DNA of 45,349 nucleotides from Propionibacteriaceae bacterium (GTDB lineage: Bacteria; Actinomycetota; Actinomycetes; Propionibacteriales; Propionibacteriaceae): positions 1-45,349 of the forward strand of contig JAISHO010000013.1 in the NCBI GenBank assembly GCA_031262485.1, written 5' to 3'. This document shows positions 1 to 7,935 of the stretch, piece after piece (the first letter of the stretch is position 1; each line of letters begins with the position of its first letter). Under the pieces are notes generated by a model. That model was not told where the DNA came from and made no database searches. It saw only the letters and a program-made list of their open reading frames with translations. Position numbers and translations under genes: made by a program.

Positions 1-69
1 CTCCGCCTTGCCGGCTACCCCACCGAACACCCCGAACCTCAACATTGAGACACGACAGACCACTAGGCC

Positions 70-1335
70 TCAGTGATGCGACAGCGTCGGGGGTATGGCG
101 AAGGACTCCCCTGGATCGCGGAGGTCGACGATGTCGTCACGGACGGAATCGTCGACGTAGAAGGCGTCCGAATAGGCGTCGGTGGCCGGCTCGAGGACGA
201 CATCCTCGCCGGCGGGCCCTCCGACGACGACCGTCGTCGTGATGGTCGGCTCCTCCGTCTCATCCGCCGTCGCGGAGGCGGGGGCGACAGCCTGTTCCGT
301 CACGGGGGACGGCGTCGCGGCCGAGGCCAAGGGAATCGAAGGCGCGCTGGCCGGAGGCCGAGAAGACGGCGTCGTGCGCTTGGCGGAAGCTCGGTCTGAA
401 ACGGCCCGTGGGGCGGGCAGGAATCGGAGAAGCGCGGCGTCGAGGCCGACCGAGGCGGAGAATTCCGTTCCGTCGTCGAAATGCCCAGCGGAAAGACGTT
501 CCCGCACGGCGGCGCGCAATTCGTCGCAGGCCATGAGGTAATCGTGGCGCCGCCAGCGTTCGACCACCGACATGGCGTCGAGGCTGGTGCGTTTGCCGTC
601 GAGGACGGCGTCGAGATCGGTGAGCGATTTGCGGGAATCGGAGAAGGCGGGCATCTGCCCGGTCGGCAGATGACGGGCCAAGGTCACCATGAGGAGATAG
701 AGCCAGGGATCCCACTGGGTCGGCGCACGCATGATGCGCAGCACCGCGGTGGCGACGAGATCGGCCGACCAGGTGTGGACGAGGGCGAACCAGATCGCCG
801 CCAAGGGGGCGTCGTCGACGAGGGGGCCAGGCGAGGGGGTGGATGGGACGATCTCACGCAGAGCATGAAGGAAACCTTGATAGGACTCGGCGAAATCCTC
901 CGCGGCGAAACCGTTCGGCAGCTCCATGGCGATGAGGTGGCGGCGGATCGAGGCGTCAAGGGCGACGAAGGCGTCCGCGTAACGCTCGACGACCGTCTCC
1001 GGATAGGAGCCCCGCATGGCGCCAGCCAACTCCATGAGGAGGCCGGCCGTCGTCTCACCGCAGAGGGGATCGTTCGTCAACAAAATGACGGCGCGCGGAA
1101 TCATCACCTCGGCCAGGAGGCCTTGGCTGAGGCCGAAGGCGACAAGGGAGGCGTCGAGCTCATCGACGGTGGAGAAGAGGATGTCGCGCGAGAGCGCGTC
1201 GAGCGGATCGTTGAGATCGAAATCCTCGGCCCGGGCTTCGATGCCGTACAAATCCTTGATGAGCGGACGGCGCCGCGGCGCGGCGGACGCGGGCGGGGTG
1301 GGCGCGGCGAAGCTCTCCAGCCGAGACTTCTTCAC
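70..1335 (-). CDS. Hypothetical protein with acidic, Pro/Thr-rich C-terminus
   Basis: I do not recognise this 421-aa protein. Residues about 20-280 look mainly alpha-helical and soluble, with many Leu/Ala and a Trp-rich stretch (ALVHTWSADL, QWDPWLYLL). From about 285 onward it becomes low-complexity Ser/Pro/Ala/Thr and then acidic, like a disordered tail. There is no signal peptide or membrane segment. I chose the GTG at 1335 because AGGAG lies five bases upstream and the product then begins VKKSRLESF. An in-frame GTG at 1587 would add 84 residues, but their codon use is not biased toward G/C at third positions and a -10-like GATAAT sits only six bases before it, so I read that stretch as leader. 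Coding is supported by strong GC3 over the rest. Function unknown. Confidence 0.7.
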   Translation of the reverse strand: MKKSRLESFAAPTPPASAAPRRRPLIKDLYGIEARAEDFDLNDPLDALSRDILFSTVDELDASLVAFGLSQGLLAEVMIPRAVILLTNDPLCGETTAGLLMELAGAMRGSYPETVVERYADAFVALDASIRRHLIAMELPNGFAAEDFAESYQGFLHALREIVPSTPSPGPLVDDAPLAAIWFALVHTWSADLVATAVLRIMRAPTQWDPWLYLLMVTLARHLPTGQMPAFSDSRKSLTDLDAVLDGKRTSLDAMSVVERWRRHDYLMACDELRAAVRERLSAGHFDDGTEFSASVGLDAALLRFLPAPRAVSDRASAKRTTPSSRPPASAPSIPLASAATPSPVTEQAVAPASATADETEEPTITTTVVVGGPAGEDVVLEPATDAYSDAFYVDDSVRDDIVDLRDPGESFAIPPTLSHH

Positions 1336-1758
1336 ACTCACTCCTCTCTCTCCACGGAACCGTGTGGCAATGCGGGACATCACACGAGGCATCCGGAGAG
1401 GCGGAAGTGGGGCGAGACGGTTCACAGGGGGCGGAACTGACTCGTCGACGGCCGCGACCGGGGGAATCGCATCGCTGACGCGACGTCCATCGATAGGCAG
1501 TCTACAACCCGTCAGCGATTTCGTCTCCCCGTCAACGACTGATTGCTCATTTTCTCCAGCACATTCAATCCATGTCCCCAACCCCACGGATCTATTATCC
1601 CACCTTTCTTATTGTTTTCTACTGATTTCTCGTCCTGAAACGCGCGCGCCACCCGACGAGAAGGGTGTATCGCGCCTAAACTGTTATCGTCTCGTGATGT
1701 CTTCACCGACATCGTCGAGTCCTCCGGTTCCCTGGTCCCTGAACGCGAGGAGATGAGG
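1336..1758. promoter_or_regulatory. Divergent intergenic region with two likely promoters
   Basis: This 423-base gap separates a leftward and a rightward gene. Around 1590-1625 it is locally AT-rich; read leftward it contains GATAAT (about 1597-1602), a fair -10 element for the leftward gene, which would give a leader of about 250 bases. Near 1676-1690 the rightward reading contains TAAACT and TTATCG, possible -10 elements for the small membrane protein. I see no RNA gene or convincing ORF here. Confidence 0.35.
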
Positions 1759-2238
1759 ATGGACAGTTACGTCCTCAAGCCGAAAGCCCCCGGCGGCATA
1801 ACCTTGTTCGTCATCCTGCTCGTCGCCGGACTGACCCTGACCGGTCTCGCCATCGGCGGGTTCGGTGGAACGGCCATGCTCGTCACCGGCATCGTCATCG
1901 CCGTGCTCTCCCTCCTCCTCGTCATCGCCATCGTCGTCGGCCTGCGTCGGCGGCGGGTCTTCATCACCCTCGACGACGACGGCTACACCATCGAGAAGCG
2001 CGGCCGCGAGTTCCAAGGCGATTGGTCGGACGTCGAGAGGATGAACGTCTCCCTCAAAACCGCCAAGATCGCCCTCTTCCACCCCGGCAATCGGCGCACC
2101 GTCATCGCTCATCCCTCACGCATGGCCGACAATTCCTTCGCCGAGGTACGCGGAGCCATCTTTGATCACTACACCGCCGCCCAACAGGAGCGGCAACGTT
2201 TCCACGAAGACAGCGTGACAGACAACCGCAAACACTGA
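1759..2238 (+). CDS. Small membrane protein with PH-like cytoplasmic domain
   Basis: A 159-aa protein with two closely spaced hydrophobic segments (about residues 13-33 and 38-62) followed by Arg-Arg-Arg and a soluble beta-rich region (FITLDDDGYTIEKRG, then W-SDVERMNV). That two-helix plus PH-like arrangement is common in small actinobacterial membrane proteins of unknown role. Positive charge after the second helix puts the C-terminal domain in the cytoplasm. ATG 1759 is preferred over ATG 1753, because GAGGAG at 1747-1752 is correctly spaced only for the second. It converges on rlmB with about 140 bases between. Function not assigned. Confidence 0.75.
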   Translation: MDSYVLKPKAPGGITLFVILLVAGLTLTGLAIGGFGGTAMLVTGIVIAVLSLLLVIAIVVGLRRRRVFITLDDDGYTIEKRGREFQGDWSDVERMNVSLKTAKIALFHPGNRRTVIAHPSRMADNSFAEVRGAIFDHYTAAQQERQRFHEDSVTDNRKH

Positions 2239-2380
2239 AATCACTGACACTCATGCGGCGAACGGGCGTGCCGCGAGGCGCCACGTCGCCAGCGGACAAG
2301 CCTCGGTCAGAGGCCGTCCGTGAACCGCGGCGCCTTGATGCGACCGCGGCGGGAACCCCACCTCTCGCCCGCGTCGGGGC

Positions 2381-3397
2381 TCACTGGTGGAATCGCGCCG
2401 TCTCCGCCTCGCCATCGCCACCCACGCGCGACAATTCATAGAGCGCGATGCCGACGGCGACGGAGGCGTTGAGCGATTCCATGGCCGCGGCGATGGGGAT
2501 GCGGACGATCTCGTCGCAATGCTCCCGGACCAACCGGCTGAGCCCGCGGCCCTCGGAACCGACGACGAGGATGACGGGCACGCCTTCTTGAGCGGCCTCG
2601 GCGATCGTCGCCTCCCCGCCCCCATCGAGGCCGAGGATGGTGAACCCGGCGGCCTGACCCTGTTCGAGGGCCCGGTTGAGGTTGCCCGCCTTCGCCACCG
2701 GCACCCGGGCGGCGGCTCCGGCCGAGGCCTTCCAGGCGGCGGGGGTGACGTGGGCGCTGCGCCGCTCCGGCACGATGACGCCGTCCGCCCCGAAGGCGGC
2801 GGCCGAGCGGATGATGGCGCCGAGGTTGTGCGGGTCGGTCACCTGGTCGCAGGCGACGAGCAACCCGGAGTTCGTCACCGCGTCCTCGATGACGTCCTCG
2901 ACATCGGCGTAGTCGAAGGGAGGGATGGCGAGGGCGACGCCTTGGTGGACGGCTCCGCCGGTGAGACGGTCGAGTTCGCCCCGGGTCGTCTCCAACAAGC
3001 TGATCGAGTGCTCGGCGGCGTAAGCGAGGATCTCCTTGAGCCGGCTGTCGCGCTCCGCTCCCTCGGCGACGTAGGCGGCCTGCACGGGCACGCCGGCGGT
3101 GAGAGCTTCGAGGACGGGATTGCGCCCGACGACCCAATCGCCGGCGCCCCGGCCGGACCCGCCGGAACGAGAGCCCGAGGAACGAGCCGCTGTCGAACGC
3201 CCGGCATTGGCGTGACGCAGCCGGGCCTGCTTCTCACGGTAGGCGCGATGGTAGACGCGATCCTCGGCTTTCGGAGTGGGCCCCTTGCCCTCGAGCCCGC
3301 GCCGGACGCGCCCCCCGGATCCGGCCGTTTTGCCTTGCGGGCCCATGCCCTTGCCCTGTTTGCGGACAGCGCCGCGTCGCTGTGAGTTACCGGCCAT
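2381..3397 (-). CDS. rlmB: 23S rRNA (guanosine-2'-O)-methyltransferase RlmB
   Basis: SpoU/TrmH-family SAM-dependent ribose methyltransferase expected to 2'-O-methylate the G2251-equivalent of 23S rRNA. Residues 1-85 are a basic Gly/Arg/Lys-rich extension typical of actinobacterial members. The substrate-binding domain begins at WVVGRNPVLEAL (about 88-99). The knotted catalytic domain shows the three SpoU motifs: DPHNLGAIIRSAAAFGADGV, VVGSEGRGLSRLV and RIPIAAAMESLNASVAVGIALYEL. The 338-aa length fits the long actinobacterial form. It lies downstream of cysS on the same strand, 141 bases away, the usual actinobacterial neighbourhood. ATG at 3397 gives MAGNSQRRG, a standard start for the family. 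Confidence 0.93.
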   Translation of the reverse strand: MAGNSQRRGAVRKQGKGMGPQGKTAGSGGRVRRGLEGKGPTPKAEDRVYHRAYREKQARLRHANAGRSTAARSSGSRSGGSGRGAGDWVVGRNPVLEALTAGVPVQAAYVAEGAERDSRLKEILAYAAEHSISLLETTRGELDRLTGGAVHQGVALAIPPFDYADVEDVIEDAVTNSGLLVACDQVTDPHNLGAIIRSAAAFGADGVIVPERRSAHVTPAAWKASAGAAARVPVAKAGNLNRALEQGQAAGFTILGLDGGGEATIAEAAQEGVPVILVVGSEGRGLSRLVREHCDEIVRIPIAAAMESLNASVAVGIALYELSRVGGDGEAETARFHQ

Positions 3398-3538
3398 GAT
3401 CGTCTTCGTCCTTCATCGTCGTCGTGGTGTCCACCCTAGTGGCCCGTGGCGCCGGAAACGGTGGGACGACGCCTGACGCCGGTCATGTTCCACGGGCACG
3501 TCGCCTGGATTCCCGATCACCCCTAGCCGGAGCCGGTG

Positions 3539-4942
3539 TCAACGGCTCCAGCGCGGCCCGGCCGGGGTGTCCTCGATCGTCAGACCGAGGCTGGTCAACT
3601 GATCGCGGATCCGGTCGGCGGCGGCGTAATCCTTGCGCGCCCGGGCCGCCGCCCGCTCGTCGAGCAAAGCGGTGACGAGCCCGTCGACGACCGGGGCGAG
3701 ATCCGTCCCGCCGCCATGCTCGGCCCACACCGGATCGCCTTGCCAGAGCCCGAAAACGTCGAGCATGGCGTTGACCTGGCCGAGCGAGCGGAGCACCGCC
3801 GCCTCGTCGTCGGCGTCGAGGGCCCGGTTGCCGTCCTTGACCGTCTCATGAAGCACAGCCGCGCCGGCCGGGGCGCCGAGATCGTCGTTCATCGCGGTGG
3901 TGAACCGTTCCGGAATCTCGCCCAGCGGCATCTCTCCCACCCGCTCGGTGGCGCGGGCGACGAAGGAATCGATCCGCTCCAGGGCGGTCGCCGCCTCGAC
4001 GAGGGCCGCCTCGGAGTACTCGATCATCGAGCGATAGTGGGGTTGGGCTAGGTAATACCGCACGGCGCGCGGATCGTGGCGCTGGACGACTTCGGAGACG
4101 AGCATGCCGTTGGACAGCGACTTGCTCATCTTCTCGCCCGTCGGATCCGTCACGAAAGCGTTGTGCATCCAGTGCTGGGCGAAAGGTCGCCCGGCCGCCC
4201 GCGATTGGGCCTGTTCGTTCTCGTGGTGGGGGAAGCGCAAATCGAGGCCGCCGCCGTGGATGTCGAAGGCGTCGCCGAGATATTTCCCCGCCATGGCCGA
4301 GCACTCGAGGTGCCAGCCCGGCCGGCCTCGCCCCCACGGCGTGTTCCATGACGCCGTCACCGGATCGGTCGGCTTATACCCCTTCCACAAGGCGAAATCA
4401 CGGGGATCGCGCTTGCCGCGGGCGTCGGCGTCACGAGCCGGCTCCATGTCCTCGAGGCGCTGGCCGGATAATTCGCCATAATCGGGCCAGCTGCGCACGT
4501 CGAAGTAGACGTCGCCCGAGCCGTCGGCGGCGGCATAGCCGTGGCCGCGGGCGACGATCTCCTCGATCAACTCGATCATCTCGGGGATATGGCCGGTCGC
4601 TCGGGGCTCGTAGGTGGGCGGCAGGCAGCCGAGCGCCGCCGTCGCCTCGTGCAGAGCGGCCTCGTTGAGCGCCGCGTGGGCGTACCAAGGGCGCCCCTCC
4701 CGCTCAGCCGTGGCGAGGATCTTGTCGTCGATGTCGGTGACGTTGACGATGAGGGAGACGCGATAGCCCGACCGCGTCAACCAGCGCCGCAGGACGTCGA
4801 AGACGATCTCCTTGCGGATATGCCCCAGATGCGGCGGGGAGTAGACCGTCAACCCGCAGCAATAGATCGACACCTCGCCGTCGACGAGCGGAGTGAAGGG
4901 GACGACGCGCCCCTGGGCGGAGTCATGAATCGAGAAGGTCAC
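3539..4942 (-). CDS. cysS: Cysteinyl-tRNA synthetase CysS
   Basis: Class I aminoacyl-tRNA synthetase that charges tRNA-Cys with cysteine in the cytoplasm. Diagnostic features are IYCCGLTVY (zinc-ligand Cys), a HIGH motif present as HLGH in [51 protein letters not shown] and the KMSKS loop [10 protein letters not shown]; a helical anticodon-binding tail ends the protein. HIGH usually reads HIGHAR, so HLGHIR is a mild variant. I place the start at GTG 4942 because family members begin close to this point ([16 protein letters not shown]). An in-frame GTG at 4984 adds 14 residues and cannot be excluded, as neither start has a strong ribosome site. rlmB follows on the same strand. Confidence 0.93.
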   Translation of the reverse strand: MTFSIHDSAQGRVVPFTPLVDGEVSIYCCGLTVYSPPHLGHIRKEIVFDVLRRWLTRSGYRVSLIVNVTDIDDKILATAEREGRPWYAHAALNEAALHEATAALGCLPPTYEPRATGHIPEMIELIEEIVARGHGYAAADGSGDVYFDVRSWPDYGELSGQRLEDMEPARDADARGKRDPRDFALWKGYKPTDPVTASWNTPWGRGRPGWHLECSAMAGKYLGDAFDIHGGGLDLRFPHHENEQAQSRAAGRPFAQHWMHNAFVTDPTGEKMSKSLSNGMLVSEVVQRHDPRAVRYYLAQPHYRSMIEYSEAALVEAATALERIDSFVARATERVGEMPLGEIPERFTTAMNDDLGAPAGAAVLHETVKDGNRALDADDEAAVLRSLGQVNAMLDVFGLWQGDPVWAEHGGGTDLAPVVDGLVTALLDERAAARARKDYAAADRIRDQLTSLGLTIEDTPAGPRWSR

Positions 4943-5119
4943 GAGACTGCCTGACTGTTCGATCGGGTGATGGTCACGGGTCACACACGCTCAGCGTGAT
5001 GAACGTAAGTGCAGTGTAATGCTAGGGGTGATGGGATAGCCCAGCGCCTCCCACGCCGTTCGCCGTGATGGAGGAACCTCTCGGGTGGAGTGACGACACG
5101 ACGTGAGGGAAGAACGGGA

Positions 5120-5908
5120 TCAGCCCACGGCGGCCCGGGCGAAATAACGCCCGTCTTGTTCATGGACGACGAGGTCGAGGTCGAAGGTCTCGCTCAAGAC
5201 GTCGGCGTTCATGACGTCGGCGAGGGGGCCGGCGACGACGACGCGGCCCTGCTTGAGGAAGAGGGCGTGGGTGATGCCGGGGGGAATCTCCTCGGGGCGA
5301 TGGGTGACGAGGACGGCGGCTGGCGCGGTGTCGTCGGCGAAAAGATCGGAGAGCAGGCCGAGCAGAAGTTCACGGGCGGCCAAGTCGAGGCCGGAGGTCG
5401 GCTCGTCGAGGAGGAGGAGCTCCGGATCCGTCATGAGCGCCCGGGCGATCTGGACGCGCTGCTTCTCGCCTTGCGAGAGGGTTCCGAAGGTGCGTTTGAC
5501 GAGATGGTCGATGCCGAGCTGGCTCATGACCTCGAGGCGGCGGGCCTCGTCGAGAAGGTCGTACTGCTCGTGCCAGCGCCCGAAGACGCCGTAGGCCGAG
5601 GACATGACGACATCGCCGACTTTCTCATTGCCCGGAATCCTCGTCTCGTTGTCGGAGGAAGCTAGGCCGATCCTCGGGCGCAGGTCGAAGACGTCGACGG
5701 CGCCGAGACGCTCCCCGAGCAAGCCGACCTTGCCGGCCGAGGGGAAGAGGTGACCGGACAGGATCGACATGAGCGTGGTCTTGCCGGCCCCGTTGGGCCC
5801 GATGACGACCCAGCGTTCGACCTCGTCGGCCGTCCATGTGACACGGTCGAGCAACACCGAACGTCCTCGCCGGACCGTCACCTCGTCGATCTCGACGACC
5901 GCCGTCAT
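5120..5908 (-). CDS. Stand-alone ABC transporter ATP-binding protein
   Basis: A single ABC ATPase domain of 262 aa: Walker A GPNGAGKTT (about 38-46), Q-loop region DLRPRIGLASSDNE, signature LSQGEKQRV, Walker B ELLLLDEPTSGLD and switch His in VLVTHRPEEIP. Its sequence style (VVIGPNGAGKTTLMSILSGHLFPSAG, THRPEEIPPGITHALFL) matches the small YlmA/ModF-like group of ATPases annotated as iron-complex or molybdate transport proteins but usually found without permease partners. None is present here, so the substrate, if any, is unknown. GAGGTGAGCCG before ATG 5908 is a good ribosome site. It lies between cysS and fabI on the same strand, separated from each by 130-180 bases. Confidence 0.85.
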   Translation of the reverse strand: MTAVVEIDEVTVRRGRSVLLDRVTWTADEVERWVVIGPNGAGKTTLMSILSGHLFPSAGKVGLLGERLGAVDVFDLRPRIGLASSDNETRIPGNEKVGDVVMSSAYGVFGRWHEQYDLLDEARRLEVMSQLGIDHLVKRTFGTLSQGEKQRVQIARALMTDPELLLLDEPTSGLDLAARELLLGLLSDLFADDTAPAAVLVTHRPEEIPPGITHALFLKQGRVVVAGPLADVMNADVLSETFDLDLVVHEQDGRYFARAAVG

Positions 5909-6072
5909 CGGCTCACCTCACTCATCTTCACCCCACGTCACGTCGTGCGACGCCGTGGCCCACCGTCAGGCAACGAGGCCAGGCTAATGGGCTGAGCGCC
6001 CGTTGAGGCGTTACCACGCTCCTCCCGCGTGTCCGATCAGGACTGATGGGCACTCTCGGGCCGAGGGGCCGC

Positions 6073-6843
6073 TCAGGCGCCGGTCGAGTGGACTCCCCCG
6101 TCGACGTGGATGATCTCGCCGGTCGTCTTGGGGAACCAGTCCGACAGCAGAGCGACGACGGCCTGGGCGGCCGGGGCGGAGTCGGTCGGATCCCAACCCA
6201 GGGGCGCGCGGTCGTCCCAGATGGCGTCGAGGTTCTCGACTCCGGGGATGGCTTTCTTGGCCAGAGTGTCGAGCGGGCCGGCCGAGACGATGTTGGAGCG
6301 GATCGAGAATTCGCCGAGGTAGCGGGCGAGGTACCGCGAGGTCGATTCGAGGGCGGCCTTGGCCACGCCCATCCAGTCGTAGGCCGGCCAGGAGACGGAG
6401 GCGTCGAAGGTCAGTCCGACGACGGAGGCCCCGGGATGGAGGAGGGGACGGACGACGCGGACGAGTTCGGCCATGGAATAGGCCGAGACGTGCAGCGCGG
6501 TCGAGACGTCCTCCCAACTCGTCTCGAGGAAACGCCCTCCCAGCGCCGTGTTCGGGTTGGCGTAGGCGACGGAGTGGACGAGGCCGTCGAGGCCGTCGGC
6601 CCGCTCGCTGACGAGATCGGGGAGGCGGGCCAGATGGTCGGCGTCGGTGACGTCGAGTTCGATGACTTCGGGGACGGGGACGAGCCGGGTGACGGCGCGC
6701 CGGGTCAGGCTGAGCGCACGGCCGAAGTTCGAGACGATGACGGTGGCGCCTTCGTCTTGGGCGATCCGGGCGACCTGGTAGGCGATCGAGGTCTGCATCG
6801 TCACCCCGGTGACGAGAATGGTTTTCCCAGCGAGAAGAGCCAT
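6073..6843 (-). CDS. fabI: Enoyl-[acyl-carrier-protein] reductase, InhA type
   Basis: NADH-dependent enoyl-ACP reductase for the last step of each type II fatty-acid elongation cycle. The 256-aa SDR shows LLAGKTILVTGVTMQTSIAYQVARI (FabI-type nucleotide site rather than TGxxxGxG), HSVAY, and the Tyr/Lys pair in YDWMGVAKAALES, followed by IRSNIVSAGPLDTLA. This is the InhA-like actinobacterial pattern. ATG 6843 is chosen because AAGGGAG sits seven bases upstream and MALLAGKTIL is the canonical N-terminus. fabG lies immediately upstream on the same strand, the same order as mabA-inhA in mycobacteria. A 14-base perfect palindrome lies 22 bases before the start. Confidence 0.92.
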   Translation of the reverse strand: MALLAGKTILVTGVTMQTSIAYQVARIAQDEGATVIVSNFGRALSLTRRAVTRLVPVPEVIELDVTDADHLARLPDLVSERADGLDGLVHSVAYANPNTALGGRFLETSWEDVSTALHVSAYSMAELVRVVRPLLHPGASVVGLTFDASVSWPAYDWMGVAKAALESTSRYLARYLGEFSIRSNIVSAGPLDTLAKKAIPGVENLDAIWDDRAPLGWDPTDSAPAAQAVVALLSDWFPKTTGEIIHVDGGVHSTGA

Positions 6844-6864
6844 CGCTCTACTCCCTTCTCCGGC

Positions 6865-6878
6865 TGACACCGGTGTCA
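6865..6878. promoter_or_regulatory. Perfect palindrome just upstream of fabI
   Basis: TGACACCGGTGTCA is a 14-base perfect palindrome between fabG and fabI, 22 bases before the fabI start codon. It resembles an operator for a dimeric regulator and could control fabI separately from fabG. No regulator gene is adjacent. Confidence 0.35.
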
Positions 6879-6974
6879 TGGTGGACGTTCGTTCGTCGGT
6901 CGTGTGCACTTGTGTGGGTTCGGCGACTCACCGCCGAGGCGAGATCGGGCTTCTACGGAAGGGCGTGATCCGCC

Positions 6975-7751
6975 TCAGTGCCCCATGCCGAGTCCGCCAT
7001 CGACGGGGATGACGGCTCCGGTGATGTAGGCCGCCGCCGGCGAGGCGAGGAAGGCGACGGTCGCCGCGACCTCGTCAGCGGAACCGAGTCTTTGCAAGGG
7101 AATACGGGTGCGATACCCCGCCACCGTCTCTTCACTCAACGCGGCTGTCATATCCGTCTCGATGAACCCGGGGGCGACGATGTTGCAGGTGACGCCGCGC
7201 GGGCCCAGTTCACGGGCGACGGACCGCCCGAGCCCGACGAGGCCGGCTTTCGAGGCGGCGTAGTTGACCTGGCCGGGGGAACCGAGCAGGGCGACGACGG
7301 AGGAGAGCAGGACGATGCGCCCCGCCCGTGCCCGCATCATCGCCCGGCTGGCCCGGCGGACGAGCCGGAAAGTGGCGGTGAGGTTGGTGGCGACGACGTC
7401 GTCCCATTGTTCGTCGCTCATCCTTGCCAACAGCGTGTCACGGGTGATGCCGGCGTTGCAGACGAGCGTGGTGACCGGCCCTAACTCGGCCTCGGCCCGG
7501 GAGAAGATCGTCTCTGCGGCGTCCGGGTCGGTGATGTCCGCCTCGATCGAGACGACACCGTTCGGCACGTCCCCGGAGCGGTGGACCCCGGCGACCTGGA
7601 AACCATCGCTGATCAGGCGGGCGGCGATGGCCCGGCCGATGCCTCGGCTGGCCCCGGTCACGAGGGCGATCCCGGCGGGACTCGCCGCAGTGGTGGGGGG
7701 TTCCGTCGCCGTCATGGGTCTCGGCGACGAGGGAGAGAGTTCCTCGGACAT
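6975..7751 (-). CDS. fabG: 3-oxoacyl-ACP reductase FabG
   Basis: NADPH-dependent beta-ketoacyl-ACP reductase, the first reduction of fatty-acid elongation. The short-chain dehydrogenase hallmarks are all present: ALVTGASRGIGRAIA (nucleotide site), CNAGITRDTLLARM, the Ser of VLLSSVVAL, YAASKAGLVGLGRSVARELG with catalytic Tyr and Lys, and the C-terminal YITGAVIPVDGGLGMGH. Length from ATG 7751 is 258 aa; an internal ATG at 7715 would trim a 12-residue low-complexity leader. Upstream of 7751 there is no clear ribosome site, but TACGGT lies seven bases before ATG, suggesting a leaderless transcript. It is followed by fabI. Confidence 0.93.
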   Translation of the reverse strand: MSEELSPSSPRPMTATEPPTTAASPAGIALVTGASRGIGRAIAARLISDGFQVAGVHRSGDVPNGVVSIEADITDPDAAETIFSRAEAELGPVTTLVCNAGITRDTLLARMSDEQWDDVVATNLTATFRLVRRASRAMMRARAGRIVLLSSVVALLGSPGQVNYAASKAGLVGLGRSVARELGPRGVTCNIVAPGFIETDMTAALSEETVAGYRTRIPLQRLGSADEVAATVAFLASPAAAYITGAVIPVDGGLGMGH

Positions 7752-7789
7752 AAGCCGAACCGTACTCCACCGGCACGGCGAATCACGGT

Positions 7790-7840
7790 AAAAAGCACAT
7801 CGTCCCACTCCTGGGTTTCAGAAGTGGGACGATGTGCGTT
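7790..7840 (-). terminator. Intrinsic terminator after the nuclease gene
   Basis: A perfect 15-bp stem (GCACATCGTCCCACT at 7795-7809 pairing with 7823-7837) with a 13-base loop is followed, reading leftward, by a run of five T. It lies downstream of the nuclease gene and upstream of fabG, so it ends the nuclease transcript. Confidence 0.9.
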
Positions 7841-7935
7841 CGTTTGGTTCTCTAGAACGATGTCATCGGACTTGCGCCTTGGCGCCGAGCCATCCCCTGG
7901 CCACCGTCGGGCGACCAGGAGACGGCTCTGCGAAG

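Noticed and set aside
1336-1587. N-terminal extension of the first gene from GTG 1587
   Set aside because: The extra 84 codons lack third-position GC bias and the internal GTG 1335 has a well-spaced AGGAG.
2387-3385. Plus-strand ORF opposite rlmB
   Set aside because: Antisense shadow; the SpoU motifs on the minus strand show which strand is coding.
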